Shown piece after piece: positions 8,241 to 16,285 of a DNA stretch of 63,782 nt (within the stretch, counting starts at the first letter, position 1; each line of letters starts with the position of its first letter). Below the pieces are notes generated by a model. It saw only the letters and a program-made list of their open reading frames with translations, ran no database searches and was not told the origin of the DNA. The stretch is from JBBSTY01 sp038235385 (GTDB lineage: Bacteria; Actinomycetota; Acidimicrobiia; Acidimicrobiales; Acidimicrobilacustridaceae), in the NCBI GenBank assembly GCA_038235385.1, contig JBBSTY010000005.1:1-63782 (forward strand). Direction: 5' to 3'. Made by a program: the position numbers and the translations under genes.

Positions 8241-8264
8241 ATGAACGAGCGGAAGCGGCGGTGA
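8241..8264 (+). CDS. Seven-codon basic leader peptide (MNERKRR) coupled to mshC
   Basis: ATG 8241 is placed exactly where a leaderless start is expected behind the TAGCCT promoter. The reading frame encodes MNERKRR and ends in TGA at 8262-8264, which overlaps the mshC start GTG 8261 in a GTGA junction. Five of its seven residues are charged. It may load ribosomes for coupled translation of mshC or act as a small regulatory upstream frame. I cannot tell whether the peptide itself has a role. Confidence 0.45.
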   Translation: MNERKRR

Positions 8265-9472
8265 GCGGCGACCAGGAAGCGATCGACCCACGGCGACCGG
8301 CCATCAGCGCGGTGCCGAACGACGTCACCGGTCCCCTCCGGCTCTTCGACACGGCGCGCGGCGAGATCGTCGACTTCGAGCCTGGTCCCGTCGTCACCAT
8401 GTACACGTGCGGGATCACCCCGTACGACGCGACCCACCTGGGCCATGCGGCGACGTACGTGAGCTACGACGTGCTGCAGCGCCGTCTGCGCGATCGAGGC
8501 CACGACACCCGATGCGTGCGCAACATCACCGATGTCGACGACGACCTCCTCCGCAAGGCTCGCGAGCTCGGGGTGCACTACCTCGATCTCGCCGCGGCCG
8601 AGATCGCCCGTTTCGACGGCGACATGCAGGCGCTCGGCATCGTCGAGTCCTGGAGCGAACCGCGCGCGACGTCGGCCATCGCCGACATCCGCGGGTTCAT
8701 CGGCATGGTCCTCGAGCGCGGGCACGCCTACCGCTCGGGTGGCTCGGTCTACTTCGACGTGGGTTCGTTCTCGTCGTTCGGCCAGGTCTCCCACCTCACG
8801 CGCGAAGAGATGCTGGTGCTGGCCCGCGAGCGCGGGGGGAACCCCGACGACCCCAACAAGCGCGACCCGCTCGACTTCGTGCTCTGGCAACCGTCGCTCG
8901 ACGATGAGCCGGCGTGGGAGTCGCTCTGGGGGCCCGGTCGTCCCGGGTGGCACATCGAGTGCTCGGCGCTCGCGCTGCGAGAGCTCGACACCACCATCGA
9001 CCTCCACGGTGGCGGGAGCGATCTCATCTTCCCGCACCACGAGTGCGAGGCGGCCCAGTCCGAGGCGGCCACGGGCGAGCCGTTCGTCCGTCACTGGATG
9101 CACCAGGCGATGGTGCGCATGGACGGCGAGAAGATGTCGAAGTCACTGGGCAACCTGGTCTTCATCAGCGAACTGGTCGAGTCCTACGATCCCCGCGCGA
9201 TCCGGTTGGGCATCGTCGCCCACCACTACCGCGATTCGTGGGCGTGGCACGACGCGATCATGCCCACGGCGGCCGCTCGCCTCGAGCGATGGACCGCCGC
9301 GGCCGCCGCGTCCCGTGGATCGGACCCGACCGAGGTCCTCCGCCAGGTCCGGGCCCGGCTCGACGACGATCTCGACACGCCGGGCGCGGTCGCCGTGCTC
9401 GATGAAGCGGTCGCCAGCGGATCCGATCCGGGGCCGGCGGCCGCGTTGCTCGGCGTCCACCTCGACCGCTGA
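8261..9472 (+). CDS. mshC: Mycothiol cysteine ligase (MshC)
   Basis: The 403-residue class I aminoacyl-tRNA-synthetase-like enzyme uses ATP to join cysteine to GlcN-inositol in mycothiol synthesis. The MshC-specific stretch MYTCGITPYDATHLGHAATY (not the CysS VCGPTVYD) contains the HIGH-like THLGHA and the first zinc Cys. HIECSALAL supplies the second Cys and LIFPHHECE the other ligands. EKMSKS lies at about 291-296. Its length matches MshC (about 410) rather than CysS (about 460 or more). A tRNA-recruiting C-terminal domain is absent. GTG 8261 overlaps the stop of a 7-codon upstream frame, and its own SD (GGAAG) is weak, so translational coupling is likely. Confidence 0.9.
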   Translation: MSGDQEAIDPRRPAISAVPNDVTGPLRLFDTARGEIVDFEPGPVVTMYTCGITPYDATHLGHAATYVSYDVLQRRLRDRGHDTRCVRNITDVDDDLLRKARELGVHYLDLAAAEIARFDGDMQALGIVESWSEPRATSAIADIRGFIGMVLERGHAYRSGGSVYFDVGSFSSFGQVSHLTREEMLVLARERGGNPDDPNKRDPLDFVLWQPSLDDEPAWESLWGPGRPGWHIECSALALRELDTTIDLHGGGSDLIFPHHECEAAQSEAATGEPFVRHWMHQAMVRMDGEKMSKSLGNLVFISELVESYDPRAIRLGIVAHHYRDSWAWHDAIMPTAAARLERWTAAAAASRGSDPTEVLRQVRARLDDDLDTPGAVAVLDEAVASGSDPGPAAALLGVHLDR

Positions 9473-9600
9473 GAACCAGCGCCTGCACCAACGAGGACGT
9501 CGTCGCTCGCACGGGCCGCGGCGGTGCTCCCGGTCCGATCCGATCCCCGACGCGGGGCGTGCGCGCGGCGGTCGCGATGTGAGGCACAATCAACGGGGAC

Positions 9601-9636
9601 ATGACGACGACCAGACAGAGGAACCGGCGATGGTGA
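9601..9636 (+). CDS. Eleven-codon upstream frame overlapping plsC
   Basis: ATG 9601 follows a CACAAT -10-like hexamer (9585-9590) by 10 nt and encodes MTTTRQRNRRW. Its TGA (9634-9636) lies just inside the plsC start at 9630. Like the mshC leader it is short, arginine-rich and ends on the next start, but the promoter is weaker and the overlap is 7 nt, so chance is a serious alternative. The plsC ribosome binding site lies within it. Confidence 0.25.
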   Translation: MTTTRQRNRRW

Positions 9637-10427
9637 AGAGGCAGGCAGGCCAGCTCTACCCGGTCGCCAAGGCCATCCTGCGCCCGATCTTCTCCTTCGG
9701 TTGGCGCATCGAGGTGGAGGGGCTCGAGCACGTGCCCACCTCCGGAGGAGCGATCATCGCCCCCAACCACATCTCGGTGCTCGATTCGTTCTTCGTGCCC
9801 ACGGTGCTCCCGCGACGGATCACCTACGTGGGCAAGGCCGAGTACATGGACAGTTGGAAGACCCGGTACATCTTCCCCGCCATCGGCATGGTCCCGATCG
9901 ATCGCTCGGGTGGCAACGCGGCAGGGGCGGCGCTCGACACCGCGGCCGGCATCCTCGACCAGGGCGAGCTCTTCGGCATCTACCCCGAAGGAACCCGGTC
10001 TCGCACCGGCAACCTGCACAAGGGCCACACCGGTGTGGCCCGGCTCGCGCTGCGCACGGGGTGCCCGATCATCCCCGTCGGCCTGCAGGGCACCGTCGAG
10101 GTCATGCCGCCCGATGCCAGGTTCCCGAGGTTGTTCCAGCACATCCGGGTGCGGATCGGCCGACCGATCGACGTGACCCGGTACCTCGAGCGAGCCGATG
10201 ACCGCATGGTCCTACGCCAGATCGCCGACGAGGTGATGTACGACATCCGCCAGCTGTCGGGCCAGGAGTACGTCGACGAGTACGCCACCAAGAAGGCCGA
10301 GGTCCTCCCGTCGGAGACCGGTCGGATCGCCGTCGAGGGCCGCTCGGTCGACGTCGACCTCGCCGAGTCGTCCGAGGAGGTCTCGCCGCGTCGTTCGTCG
10401 GCCGACGTCCTGCGCTCCGGGGCCTGA
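9630..10427 (+). CDS. plsC: 1-acyl-sn-glycerol-3-phosphate acyltransferase (PlsC family)
   Basis: The 265-residue protein transfers an acyl chain to lysophosphatidic acid, giving phosphatidic acid for phospholipid synthesis at the membrane. The catalytic NHxxxxD box is NHISVLD and the phosphate-binding box is YPEGTRSRTG, with GCPIIPVGLQGT behind it, so all four family blocks are in order. The C-terminal 50 residues are polar and likely disordered. An AGAGGA SD lies 6 nt ahead of ATG 9630. It stands just upstream of thrS and the phosphatidylinositol genes, so this stretch holds several steps of membrane-lipid synthesis. Confidence 0.88.
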   Translation: MVKRQAGQLYPVAKAILRPIFSFGWRIEVEGLEHVPTSGGAIIAPNHISVLDSFFVPTVLPRRITYVGKAEYMDSWKTRYIFPAIGMVPIDRSGGNAAGAALDTAAGILDQGELFGIYPEGTRSRTGNLHKGHTGVARLALRTGCPIIPVGLQGTVEVMPPDARFPRLFQHIRVRIGRPIDVTRYLERADDRMVLRQIADEVMYDIRQLSGQEYVDEYATKKAEVLPSETGRIAVEGRSVDVDLAESSEEVSPRRSSADVLRSGA

Positions 10428-10521
10428 CCGGATCCCGTCGCGATGGTCCGGGGGTGAGCAGCCCCTGGCGTCAACGGTGTCGGCGAGCGGATCCCGTGCC
10501 GGGGCCGGCCGCGCCGCCCGA

Positions 10522-10536
10522 TACCATCCCGACCCT
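10522..10536 (+). promoter_or_regulatory. thrS promoter (TACCAT)
   Basis: TACCAT at 10522-10527 is 9 nt from ATG 10537, giving a leader of zero to three nucleotides. No T-box or other leader structure could fit in this spacing. Confidence 0.5.
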
Positions 10537-12489
10537 ATGAGCGACCAGATCACCATCACGCTGCCCGACGGATCATCGAAGTCCCTCCCGTCGGGCACCA
10601 CGGCGGGTGAGCTGGCGGCGACCATCGGGTCGAGGCTGGCCAAGGCGGCCGTCATCGCCGAGGTCAACGGCACCGAGCGGGACCTGGTGTGGCCCTTGGC
10701 CGATGGGGATGCGGTGTCGATCATCACCGACGCCTCCGAGCGCGGTCTCTACACCCTGCGCCACTCCACCACCCACGTGCTCGCCCAAGCGGTGCTGGAT
10801 CTGTTCCCCGGAGCGACGTTCGCCATCGGCCCGCCGGTCGAGAACGGCTTCTACTACGACTTCGAGCTGCCCGATGGCGCCACGTTCAGCTCCGACGACC
10901 TCGAGCGCATCGAGGCGAAGATGCGCGAGATCATGGCCGAGCGCCAACCGTTCATCCGAGACGAGATCACCGAGGACGCGGCGCTCGAGCTGTTCGCCGA
11001 CCACCCGTACAAGTGCGAGATCATCCGTGGCGCGGCCGACGATCCGATGTCGGCCACCGAGACCGGTCTGGTCCGCACCTACGAGAACCCGCCGCGGTTC
11101 ATCGACCTGTGCCGCGGTCCGCACGTCCCCGACACCGGTCGACTCGGCCACTTCAAGCTGATGCGGGTCGCCGGCGCCTACTGGCGTGGCGACGAGAAGA
11201 ACCCGATGCTGCAGCGCATCTACGGCACGGCGTGGGCCTCCCGGAAGGACCTCGACGCCCATCTCCTCCACCTCGAGGAGGCCGAGAAGCGCGACCACCG
11301 CAAGCTCGGTGCCGAGCTCGACCTGTTCTCGTTCCCCGAGGAGGTGGGGTCGGGCCTCGCCGTGTTCCACCCCAAGGGCGGAACGGTGCGGCGGATCATG
11401 GAGGACTACAGCCGGACGCGTCACGAAGCCGCCGGCTACGACTTCGTGTACTCGCCCCACATCACCAAGTCGAACCTCTTCGAGACCTCCGGGCACCTCG
11501 ACTGGTACGCCGACGGGATGTACCCGCCGATGGAGATCGACGCGGGCACCGACTACTACCTCAAGCCCATGAACGGCCCGGTCCACATCCTGATCTACAA
11601 GAGCCAGCAGCGTTCCTACCGCGACCTCCCGGTGCGCTACTTCGAGTTCGGCACGGTGTACCGCTACGAGAAGTCGGGGGTGGTCCACGGACTCACGCGC
11701 GCCCGCGGCTTCTCCCAGGACGACGCCCACATCTTCACCACCAAGGAGCAGATGGGTGACGAGCTGGCGTCGCTCCTCGACTTCGTCCTGGACCTGTTGC
11801 GGGACTACGGGCTCACCGACTTCTACCTGGAGCTGTCGACCAAGCCGCCGGAGAAGGCGGTCGGGACCGACGCCGAGTGGGACGAGGCCACCGAGGTGCT
11901 CCGGTCGGTGGCGGAGGCGAAGGACCTCGAGCTGGTCCTGGACGAGGGCGGGGGCGCGTTCTACGGCCCCAAGATCTCCGTGCAGGTGAAGGACGCGATC
12001 GGCCGCACGTGGCAGATGTCGACGCTCCAACTGGACTTCCAGGAGCCGCAACGGTTCGCCATGGAGTACGTCGGTGCGGACAACGAGCGTCATACCCCGG
12101 TCATGATCCACCGGGCGCTGTTCGGCTCGGTCGAACGCTTCTTCGCCGTCCTGCTCGAGCACTACGCGGGAGCGTTCCCTGCCTGGTTGGCGCCTGTGCA
12201 GGTGCGCGTGCTCCCCGTCCGCGACGACCACCGGCCCTACGCAGACCGCATCGTGGATCGTCTCAAGGCCGAGGGCTACCGGGCTGATCTCGTCGACGCG
12301 AGCGAGAAGCTGGGCAACCGGATCCGCAAGGCCAAGAACGAGAAGCTGCCGTACATCCTCGTGGTCGGCGATTCCGACGTGGACAACGGAACCGTCGGGG
12401 TCAACCCTCGCGGCGGCGAGGTCGAGCGCGACGTCGACGTCGATGTGTTCGTCGACCGGCTCGGCGCCGACGTCGCCGCCCACGTGTGA
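10537..12489 (+). CDS. thrS: Threonyl-tRNA synthetase with altered zinc site
   Basis: The 650-residue enzyme is of full length: TGS domain (ITLPDGSSKSLPSG, 1-65), editing domain with HSTTHVLAQAV (the HxxxH editing motif) and YKCEI, class II core with motif 2 FEFGTVYRYEKSGVVHGLTRARGF and motif 3 IHRALFGSVERF, and an anticodon-binding domain ending in the conserved NKLPYILVVGD-like segment. Two zinc ligands (DDAHIF and IHRAL histidines) are present, but the cysteine of the normal MNCPxH block is Gly347 (MNGPVH). In E. coli that Cys binds the zinc that recognises threonine. ATG 10537 was chosen from the promoter. The gene starts the PIM locus as in mycobacteria. Confidence 0.95.
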   Translation: MSDQITITLPDGSSKSLPSGTTAGELAATIGSRLAKAAVIAEVNGTERDLVWPLADGDAVSIITDASERGLYTLRHSTTHVLAQAVLDLFPGATFAIGPPVENGFYYDFELPDGATFSSDDLERIEAKMREIMAERQPFIRDEITEDAALELFADHPYKCEIIRGAADDPMSATETGLVRTYENPPRFIDLCRGPHVPDTGRLGHFKLMRVAGAYWRGDEKNPMLQRIYGTAWASRKDLDAHLLHLEEAEKRDHRKLGAELDLFSFPEEVGSGLAVFHPKGGTVRRIMEDYSRTRHEAAGYDFVYSPHITKSNLFETSGHLDWYADGMYPPMEIDAGTDYYLKPMNGPVHILIYKSQQRSYRDLPVRYFEFGTVYRYEKSGVVHGLTRARGFSQDDAHIFTTKEQMGDELASLLDFVLDLLRDYGLTDFYLELSTKPPEKAVGTDAEWDEATEVLRSVAEAKDLELVLDEGGGAFYGPKISVQVKDAIGRTWQMSTLQLDFQEPQRFAMEYVGADNERHTPVMIHRALFGSVERFFAVLLEHYAGAFPAWLAPVQVRVLPVRDDHRPYADRIVDRLKAEGYRADLVDASEKLGNRIRKAKNEKLPYILVVGDSDVDNGTVGVNPRGGEVERDVDVDVFVDRLGADVAAHV

Positions 12490-12502
12490 ACGGGCGCGGC
12501 TG

Positions 12503-13039
12503 ATGCCCGGGCTCGACCACCTGTGGGCCGGGTGGCGCCACGCCTACATCGAGTCGGTCACCGGCGGGGCCGAAGCTTCCGATGAGGTCCGCCCACCTCC
12601 CGATGGCCCCGGCTCGCTGTTCGAGCGGATCCTGCGCCTCGACGACGCCGAGGGCTTCATCGTGCACCGGGGCCGGTGGTGCTCGGCGTTGCTCAACGCC
12701 TACCCGTACACCAACGGTCACCTGCTGGTGCTCCCGAACCGTGCGATCGCCGAGCTCGAGGGCCTCGACCACGACGAGCACCGCGAGCTCTGGGACATCG
12801 TGCGCGATGGGGTGGTCGCGATCCGCGCCGCGTACCGGTGCGAGGGGGTCAACGTCGGGCTCAACCTCGGCGCCGCGGCCGGCGCGGGGGTACCCGACCA
12901 CCTGCATGCGCACGTCCTGCCCCGATGGGCGGGCGACACGAACTTCATGACGGCCGTGGCCGAGGCGCGCGTGCTCCCCGAGGCGCTCGGCTCGAGCTGG
13001 CACCGGCTCCGGTCCGCGTGGCCGTCCCGACCGTCCTGA
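12503..13039 (+). CDS. HIT-family hydrolase/Ap4A phosphorylase-like protein
   Basis: The 178-residue protein has the histidine triad HLHAHVLPRW near its C-terminus and the upstream HIT blocks ALLNAYPYTNGHLLVLPNRAIAEL and NVGLNLGAAAGAGVPDHLHAHVL. This form, next to thrS and pgsA, matches the mycobacterial Rv2613c type, which cleaves diadenosine tetraphosphate with phosphate. The gap from the thrS stop is only 13 nt with no clear SD, so translation is probably coupled. Its metabolic tie to the lipid genes is unknown beyond conserved order. Confidence 0.85.
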   Translation: MPGLDHLWAGWRHAYIESVTGGAEASDEVRPPPDGPGSLFERILRLDDAEGFIVHRGRWCSALLNAYPYTNGHLLVLPNRAIAELEGLDHDEHRELWDIVRDGVVAIRAAYRCEGVNVGLNLGAAAGAGVPDHLHAHVLPRWAGDTNFMTAVAEARVLPEALGSSWHRLRSAWPSRPS

Positions 13040-13090
13040 ACGCCGCTCGGGCGTCGTCACCCGGGATTGGGGAGTCACGCGGACGACGAG

Positions 13091-13104
13091 TACCGTCGGC
13101 GGTG
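13091..13104 (+). promoter_or_regulatory. Leaderless promoter (TACCGT)
   Basis: TACCGT at 13091-13096 stands 8 nt before ATG 13105 (5 nt before the in-frame GTG 13102). No SD is present. Confidence 0.45.
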
Positions 13105-13644
13105 ATGCCCGAGGACCGTCTGTCGACCACCGAGGACCCCGAACTCGACCCTGCGTCCGATGCCGACCATCGCGACGTCCTGCCCGACGATCTCGATGCG
13201 GCGGGGTACGTGGGCCCGTACCTGTTCCCCAACAACAACCGCCGACGGATGCCCGCCTACCTCTACTGGGTGGTCGCCCTGCTCTGCGTCGGGGCCTACG
13301 TCGCCACGCGGGGCAACGACCCGATCCTCGTGAACGTCGGCTTCGTCGCTGCGGCGATCGTGCTCGCCCTCGTCGGCGCGTACAGCTTCGTCACCGGGTG
13401 GAACCTCGACGTGGACGAACGCGACGCCCTGGTGATCGCGATCCGCCAGGTCGGGTTCCCCGTCGGCCACTCGTCCGCTCAGCAGGGTTGGCGCAGCGTC
13501 CTGAGCCGCCCGACGTGGCGCATCCTGCTCTACTCGGCCGAGGATCCGCCGCTCACCCGGGGCCTGGTGCTCGTCGACGGCGTCGACGGGCACGTGGTCG
13601 AGTGGTTCACCGAGGACAACCCCGAGGACTGGGAAGGGCTCTGA
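13105..13644 (+). CDS. Two-helix membrane protein of unknown function
   Basis: I do not recognise this 179-residue product. It has an acidic N-terminal arm (residues 1-45), two hydrophobic helices (about 52-69 YLYWVVALLCVGAYVA and 76-98 VNVGFVAAAIVLALVGAYSFV) and a soluble C-terminal part with a WRILLYSAEDPP motif and VDGHVVEWFTED. It lies within the thrS-pgsA interval. The start may be ATG 13105 or the GTG one codon before. A perfect 12-bp tandem duplication spans its stop codon. Confidence 0.7.
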   Translation: MPEDRLSTTEDPELDPASDADHRDVLPDDLDAAGYVGPYLFPNNNRRRMPAYLYWVVALLCVGAYVATRGNDPILVNVGFVAAAIVLALVGAYSFVTGWNLDVDERDALVIAIRQVGFPVGHSSAQQGWRSVLSRPTWRILLYSAEDPPLTRGLVLVDGVDGHVVEWFTEDNPEDWEGL

Positions 13645-13660
13645 CGCCGGCTCTGACGCC
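13637..13660 (+). repeat. 12-bp tandem duplication across a stop codon
   Basis: GGCTCTGACGCC occurs twice in immediate tandem (13637-13648, 13649-13660). The TGA in the first copy is the stop of the preceding gene. It looks like a recent slippage duplication between convergent genes. Confidence 0.85.
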
Positions 13661-13690
13661 TTGGGTGTGACCGCCCGCCGGCCCCTGCGC

Positions 13691-14197
13691 TCAGGCGCGG
13701 GCCGCTCGGATGGCTGCTTCGGCGTCGGCCAGCCCCTGTCCACCGACGCGCACCGCCTCACGGATCAGGTCGATGGCCTCGATGGTCGAGCCGCCGGCCA
13801 CCCGTGCGGTGCGATGCCAGTCCCGGCTGGACACCGCGTCCGCCGCATCGGCCAGCACGTCCGCTTCGCCGTCCAACCGAACCAGCTCGTGGTCGACCTC
13901 GGCCCTGGGGAGCGGATCCCACACCCGGGCGTGGCGGTCGGTGACGCCTGGGGGCACGACGGGATCATCGTCGACGAGCACCTGACGGAGGGCCTGACCG
14001 AGCAGGACCCAGGTGTTGGTGACGGCAACGACGATGTCGAGCGCGCTGACGCTGTCGGGGCCCACGCGCTCCGCGAGCTCCTCGAGCGACGGATCGTCGG
14101 TGAGGGGGAGCACGGTGGCGCGGAAGCGCCGGCCGAACGAGCGGAGGGCCACGATCGCGTCGGGCACAGCGAGGTTGGAGACATCGGGGACACCCAT
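13691..14197 (-). CDS. Hypothetical helical protein, possibly DinB-like
   Basis: The 168-residue product is Ala/Val/Asp-rich and apparently all-helical. Segments such as VPDAIVALRSFGRRF, SLEELAERVG and the C-terminal DWHRTARVAGGSTIEAIDLIREAV resemble the DinB/YfiT four-helix bundle. The metal-binding histidines of that family (the HxxxH near the C-terminus) are not evident, so assignment is weak. It is transcribed against its neighbours, and a CACACT hexamer 6 nt before ATG 14197 suggests leaderless expression. Confidence 0.55.
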   Translation of the reverse strand: MGVPDVSNLAVPDAIVALRSFGRRFRATVLPLTDDPSLEELAERVGPDSVSALDIVVAVTNTWVLLGQALRQVLVDDDPVVPPGVTDRHARVWDPLPRAEVDHELVRLDGEADVLADAADAVSSRDWHRTARVAGGSTIEAIDLIREAVRVGGQGLADAEAAIRAARA

Positions 14198-14209
14198 GGG
14201 TGCAGTGTG
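14198..14209 (-). promoter_or_regulatory. Leaderless promoter candidate (CACACT)
   Basis: On the minus strand CACACT (14204-14209) is 6 nt ahead of ATG 14197. The identical hexamer and spacing are found before the MMPL transporter at 57555. Confidence 0.35.
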
Positions 14210-14402
14210 CCACGCGCCGCCATCGGGACCCGGGGTTGGTCGATCCGCACGTCGTGGCCGTCGGCGACGGGGACCCCGAGCCCGGAACGGACCGATCCGT
14301 GGTTCGGGGATGCGGTTCGACGGGGTAGGTCGCTGGTACCCTGTTCACGATCGCCGTCACGGGTGCGCGCGGACGCCCCGGACCTTCCCATCTGGAGACC
14401 AC

Positions 14403-15101
14403 ATGCTCGACGGACGCTTCCGAGCAACGGTCGACAAGGGCGTCGCGCCCATCGGCCAGAGCATCAAGAAGACGGGCATGACCGCGGATCACTTCACGAT
14501 CCTCGGACTCGTGCTCTCGGCGGCGTCCTGCGTCTCCATCGGCACCGGGCACCTGCGGCTCGGTTTGCTGCTCGTGGTGCTCACCGGTCTGTGCGACACC
14601 TTCGACGGCGCCGTGGCGAAGGCGTCGGGCACGTCGTCGGTCCGAGGTGCGTTCTTCGACTCGGTCGCCGACCGGGTCAGCGACTCGTTGCTGTTCCTCG
14701 GCGTCGCCTGGTACTTCTCGGTCAACGAGCCCGGCCCGTTGGCGCTGCTTCCGATGGCCGTGCTCGCCACGTCGTCGGTCATCTCCTACCAGCGGGCCAA
14801 GGCCGAGTCGCTCGGCTTCGCGGCCAAGGGCGGGATCATGGAGCGCGCCGAGCGGATCATCCTGTTGTCGCTGGGCCTGCTGTTCGAGGCGCTGTTGGTC
14901 CCCGTGCTCGCGGTGATGCTCGCGCTGACCCTGTTCACCGCCGCTCAGCGCTTCGCCAAGGTGTGGAGCCAGGCCGGGATGGAGCGTTCGGTCGTCGCCC
15001 GCACCTCGCGACGCAACCCTCGTCGCCGCCCCCGTGCCACGCGCCTCACGGTCGCGGAGCGCCGCGAGAACTGGCGTCGTCGGGCCGATCGTCCCCGTTG
15101 A
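14403..15101 (+). CDS. pgsA: CDP-alcohol phosphatidyltransferase, phosphatidylinositol-phosphate synthase type
   Basis: A 232-residue integral membrane enzyme, probably making phosphatidylinositol phosphate from CDP-diacylglycerol and inositol-1-phosphate, the base of the PIM lipids. The family motif is present as DTFDGAVAK-x8-G-xxx-D-xxx-D (from about residue 61), with Lys replacing the usual Arg of DGxxAR. Several hydrophobic helices follow (ILGLVLSAASCVSIG, LLLVVLTGL, LALLPMAVLATSSV, ALLVPVLAVMLALTLF), and the tail is highly basic (RRNPRRRPRATR). A GGAGA SD lies about 5 nt before ATG 14403. Position next to patA and pimA supports inositol rather than glycerol phosphate as substrate. Confidence 0.85.
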   Translation: MLDGRFRATVDKGVAPIGQSIKKTGMTADHFTILGLVLSAASCVSIGTGHLRLGLLLVVLTGLCDTFDGAVAKASGTSSVRGAFFDSVADRVSDSLLFLGVAWYFSVNEPGPLALLPMAVLATSSVISYQRAKAESLGFAAKGGIMERAERIILLSLGLLFEALLVPVLAVMLALTLFTAAQRFAKVWSQAGMERSVVARTSRRNPRRRPRATRLTVAERRENWRRRADRPR

Positions 15102-15199
15102 CCCGACCCTGATCGGTGCAGGTCACCGGTCGGATCGTGGACGATGACCGTCCGGTCGTGTCCCGGACGGAGCCGCCCGAAGGGGCGACGCACGACCGC

Positions 15200-15211
15200 T
15201 AGGGTTCGCGC
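15200..15211 (+). promoter_or_regulatory. Leaderless promoter of patA (TAGGGT)
   Basis: TAGGGT at 15200-15205 lies 6 nt before GTG 15212, without SD. Confidence 0.55.
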
Positions 15212-16147
15212 GTGGCCGTGGACTGGGTGACCCCGCTGTACAAGAGCGGCGCAGCGGTGTTCCGCACGCTTCCCCGGGCGGTGTCGGAGACCCTGGCATC
15301 GAACACGTACGCCGCCGTGTCCAAGTTGTCCGAGGACCGCCGGCTGCTGGTGACCCGCAACCTGCGCCGCGTCCGAGGCGAGGACTTCGACGGTCCCGAG
15401 CTCGAACGGGCCCTCCGCCACACCTTCGAGTCCTACGGGCGGTACTGGGTCGACTCGTTCCGACTCGAGAAGCTGAGCGCGGCCGAGATCGACTTCGGCT
15501 TCTCGTTCGAAGGCGTCGAGCACATCGCACGGGCCCTCGCCCAGGGTCGGGGCGCGCTCAACGTGCTGCCTCACCTGGGGGGATGGGAGTGGGCGGCGTT
15601 CTGGTTGACGGCGGTGATGGGCTACCAGGTGACCGCCGTGGTCGAGCCGATCGAGCCGCCCGAGCTCTTCGACTTCTTCGCCGAGTTCCGCCAGTCGCTC
15701 GGCGTGCACGTGGTTCCGCTCGGACCCGATGCCGGCAAGGCCGTGCTCCGGGCGATCCGGGAGGGCCACGTCGTGGCGCTGCTGTGCGACCGCGACATCG
15801 AGGGAACCGGCGTGGAGGTCGACTTCTTCGGCGAGCGCACCACGTTGCCGGCCGGTCCGGCCACCCTGGCGCTGCGCACCGGCGCCGCGTTGCTCCCGAC
15901 CGCGGTCTACTTCCGTGGCGACGGCCACTACGCGCTCGTCGAACCTCCGCTGCCGATCGAGCGGTCGGGGGGCCGACTGCGCAACGACATCGTGCGGGCC
16001 ACCCAGCAGATCGCGACGGCGCTCGAGGGGTTGATCTCGCTGGCACCCGACCAGTGGCACCTGCAACAGCCGAACTGGCCGAGTGACTGGGACGCGCTCG
16101 AGGCCATCGGACGGGCCTATCCGCGGCCCGGTGAGGAACACCGGTGA
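15212..16147 (+). CDS. patA: Phosphatidylinositol mannoside acyltransferase (PatA/HtrB-LpxL family)
   Basis: The 311-residue enzyme is of the lysophospholipid acyltransferase type found next to pimA, where PatA acylates the mannose of PIM1/PIM2 on the inner membrane face. The catalytic HxxxxE/D box is HLGGWE (H121, E126). Downstream, GHVVALLCDRDIEGTGVEVDFFGER and the C-terminal APDQWHLQQPNWPSDW are characteristic of PatA. There is no signal peptide, and the N-terminal VTPLYKSGAAVFRTLP is amphipathic. The promoter places it in its own transcript, about 110 nt after pgsA. A strong hairpin follows the stop. Confidence 0.88.
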   Translation: MAVDWVTPLYKSGAAVFRTLPRAVSETLASNTYAAVSKLSEDRRLLVTRNLRRVRGEDFDGPELERALRHTFESYGRYWVDSFRLEKLSAAEIDFGFSFEGVEHIARALAQGRGALNVLPHLGGWEWAAFWLTAVMGYQVTAVVEPIEPPELFDFFAEFRQSLGVHVVPLGPDAGKAVLRAIREGHVVALLCDRDIEGTGVEVDFFGERTTLPAGPATLALRTGAALLPTAVYFRGDGHYALVEPPLPIERSGGRLRNDIVRATQQIATALEGLISLAPDQWHLQQPNWPSDWDALEAIGRAYPRPGEEHR

Positions 16148-16177
16148 CCAGCGATCAGCCGACCCGCGCCGGCAACG

Positions 16178-16221
16178 ACGAAGGGGCCACGTTCCGCACG
16201 GGCGGAACGTGACCCCTTCGT
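16178..16221. terminator. Bidirectional hairpin terminator after patA
   Basis: Arms 16178-16197 and 16202-16221 form a 20-bp stem with one mismatch and a 4-nt loop. It has no T-tract, as is usual in GC-rich actinobacteria. It stands between patA and the convergent small membrane gene and starts ACGAAGG, like the hairpin after gltD. Confidence 0.8.
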
Positions 16222-16285
16222 CGTACATCGTTGCGTCGGAGCAGCGCGCAACCCGGTCAGCGGCGGGTCAGCGCAGTCGCACGGT

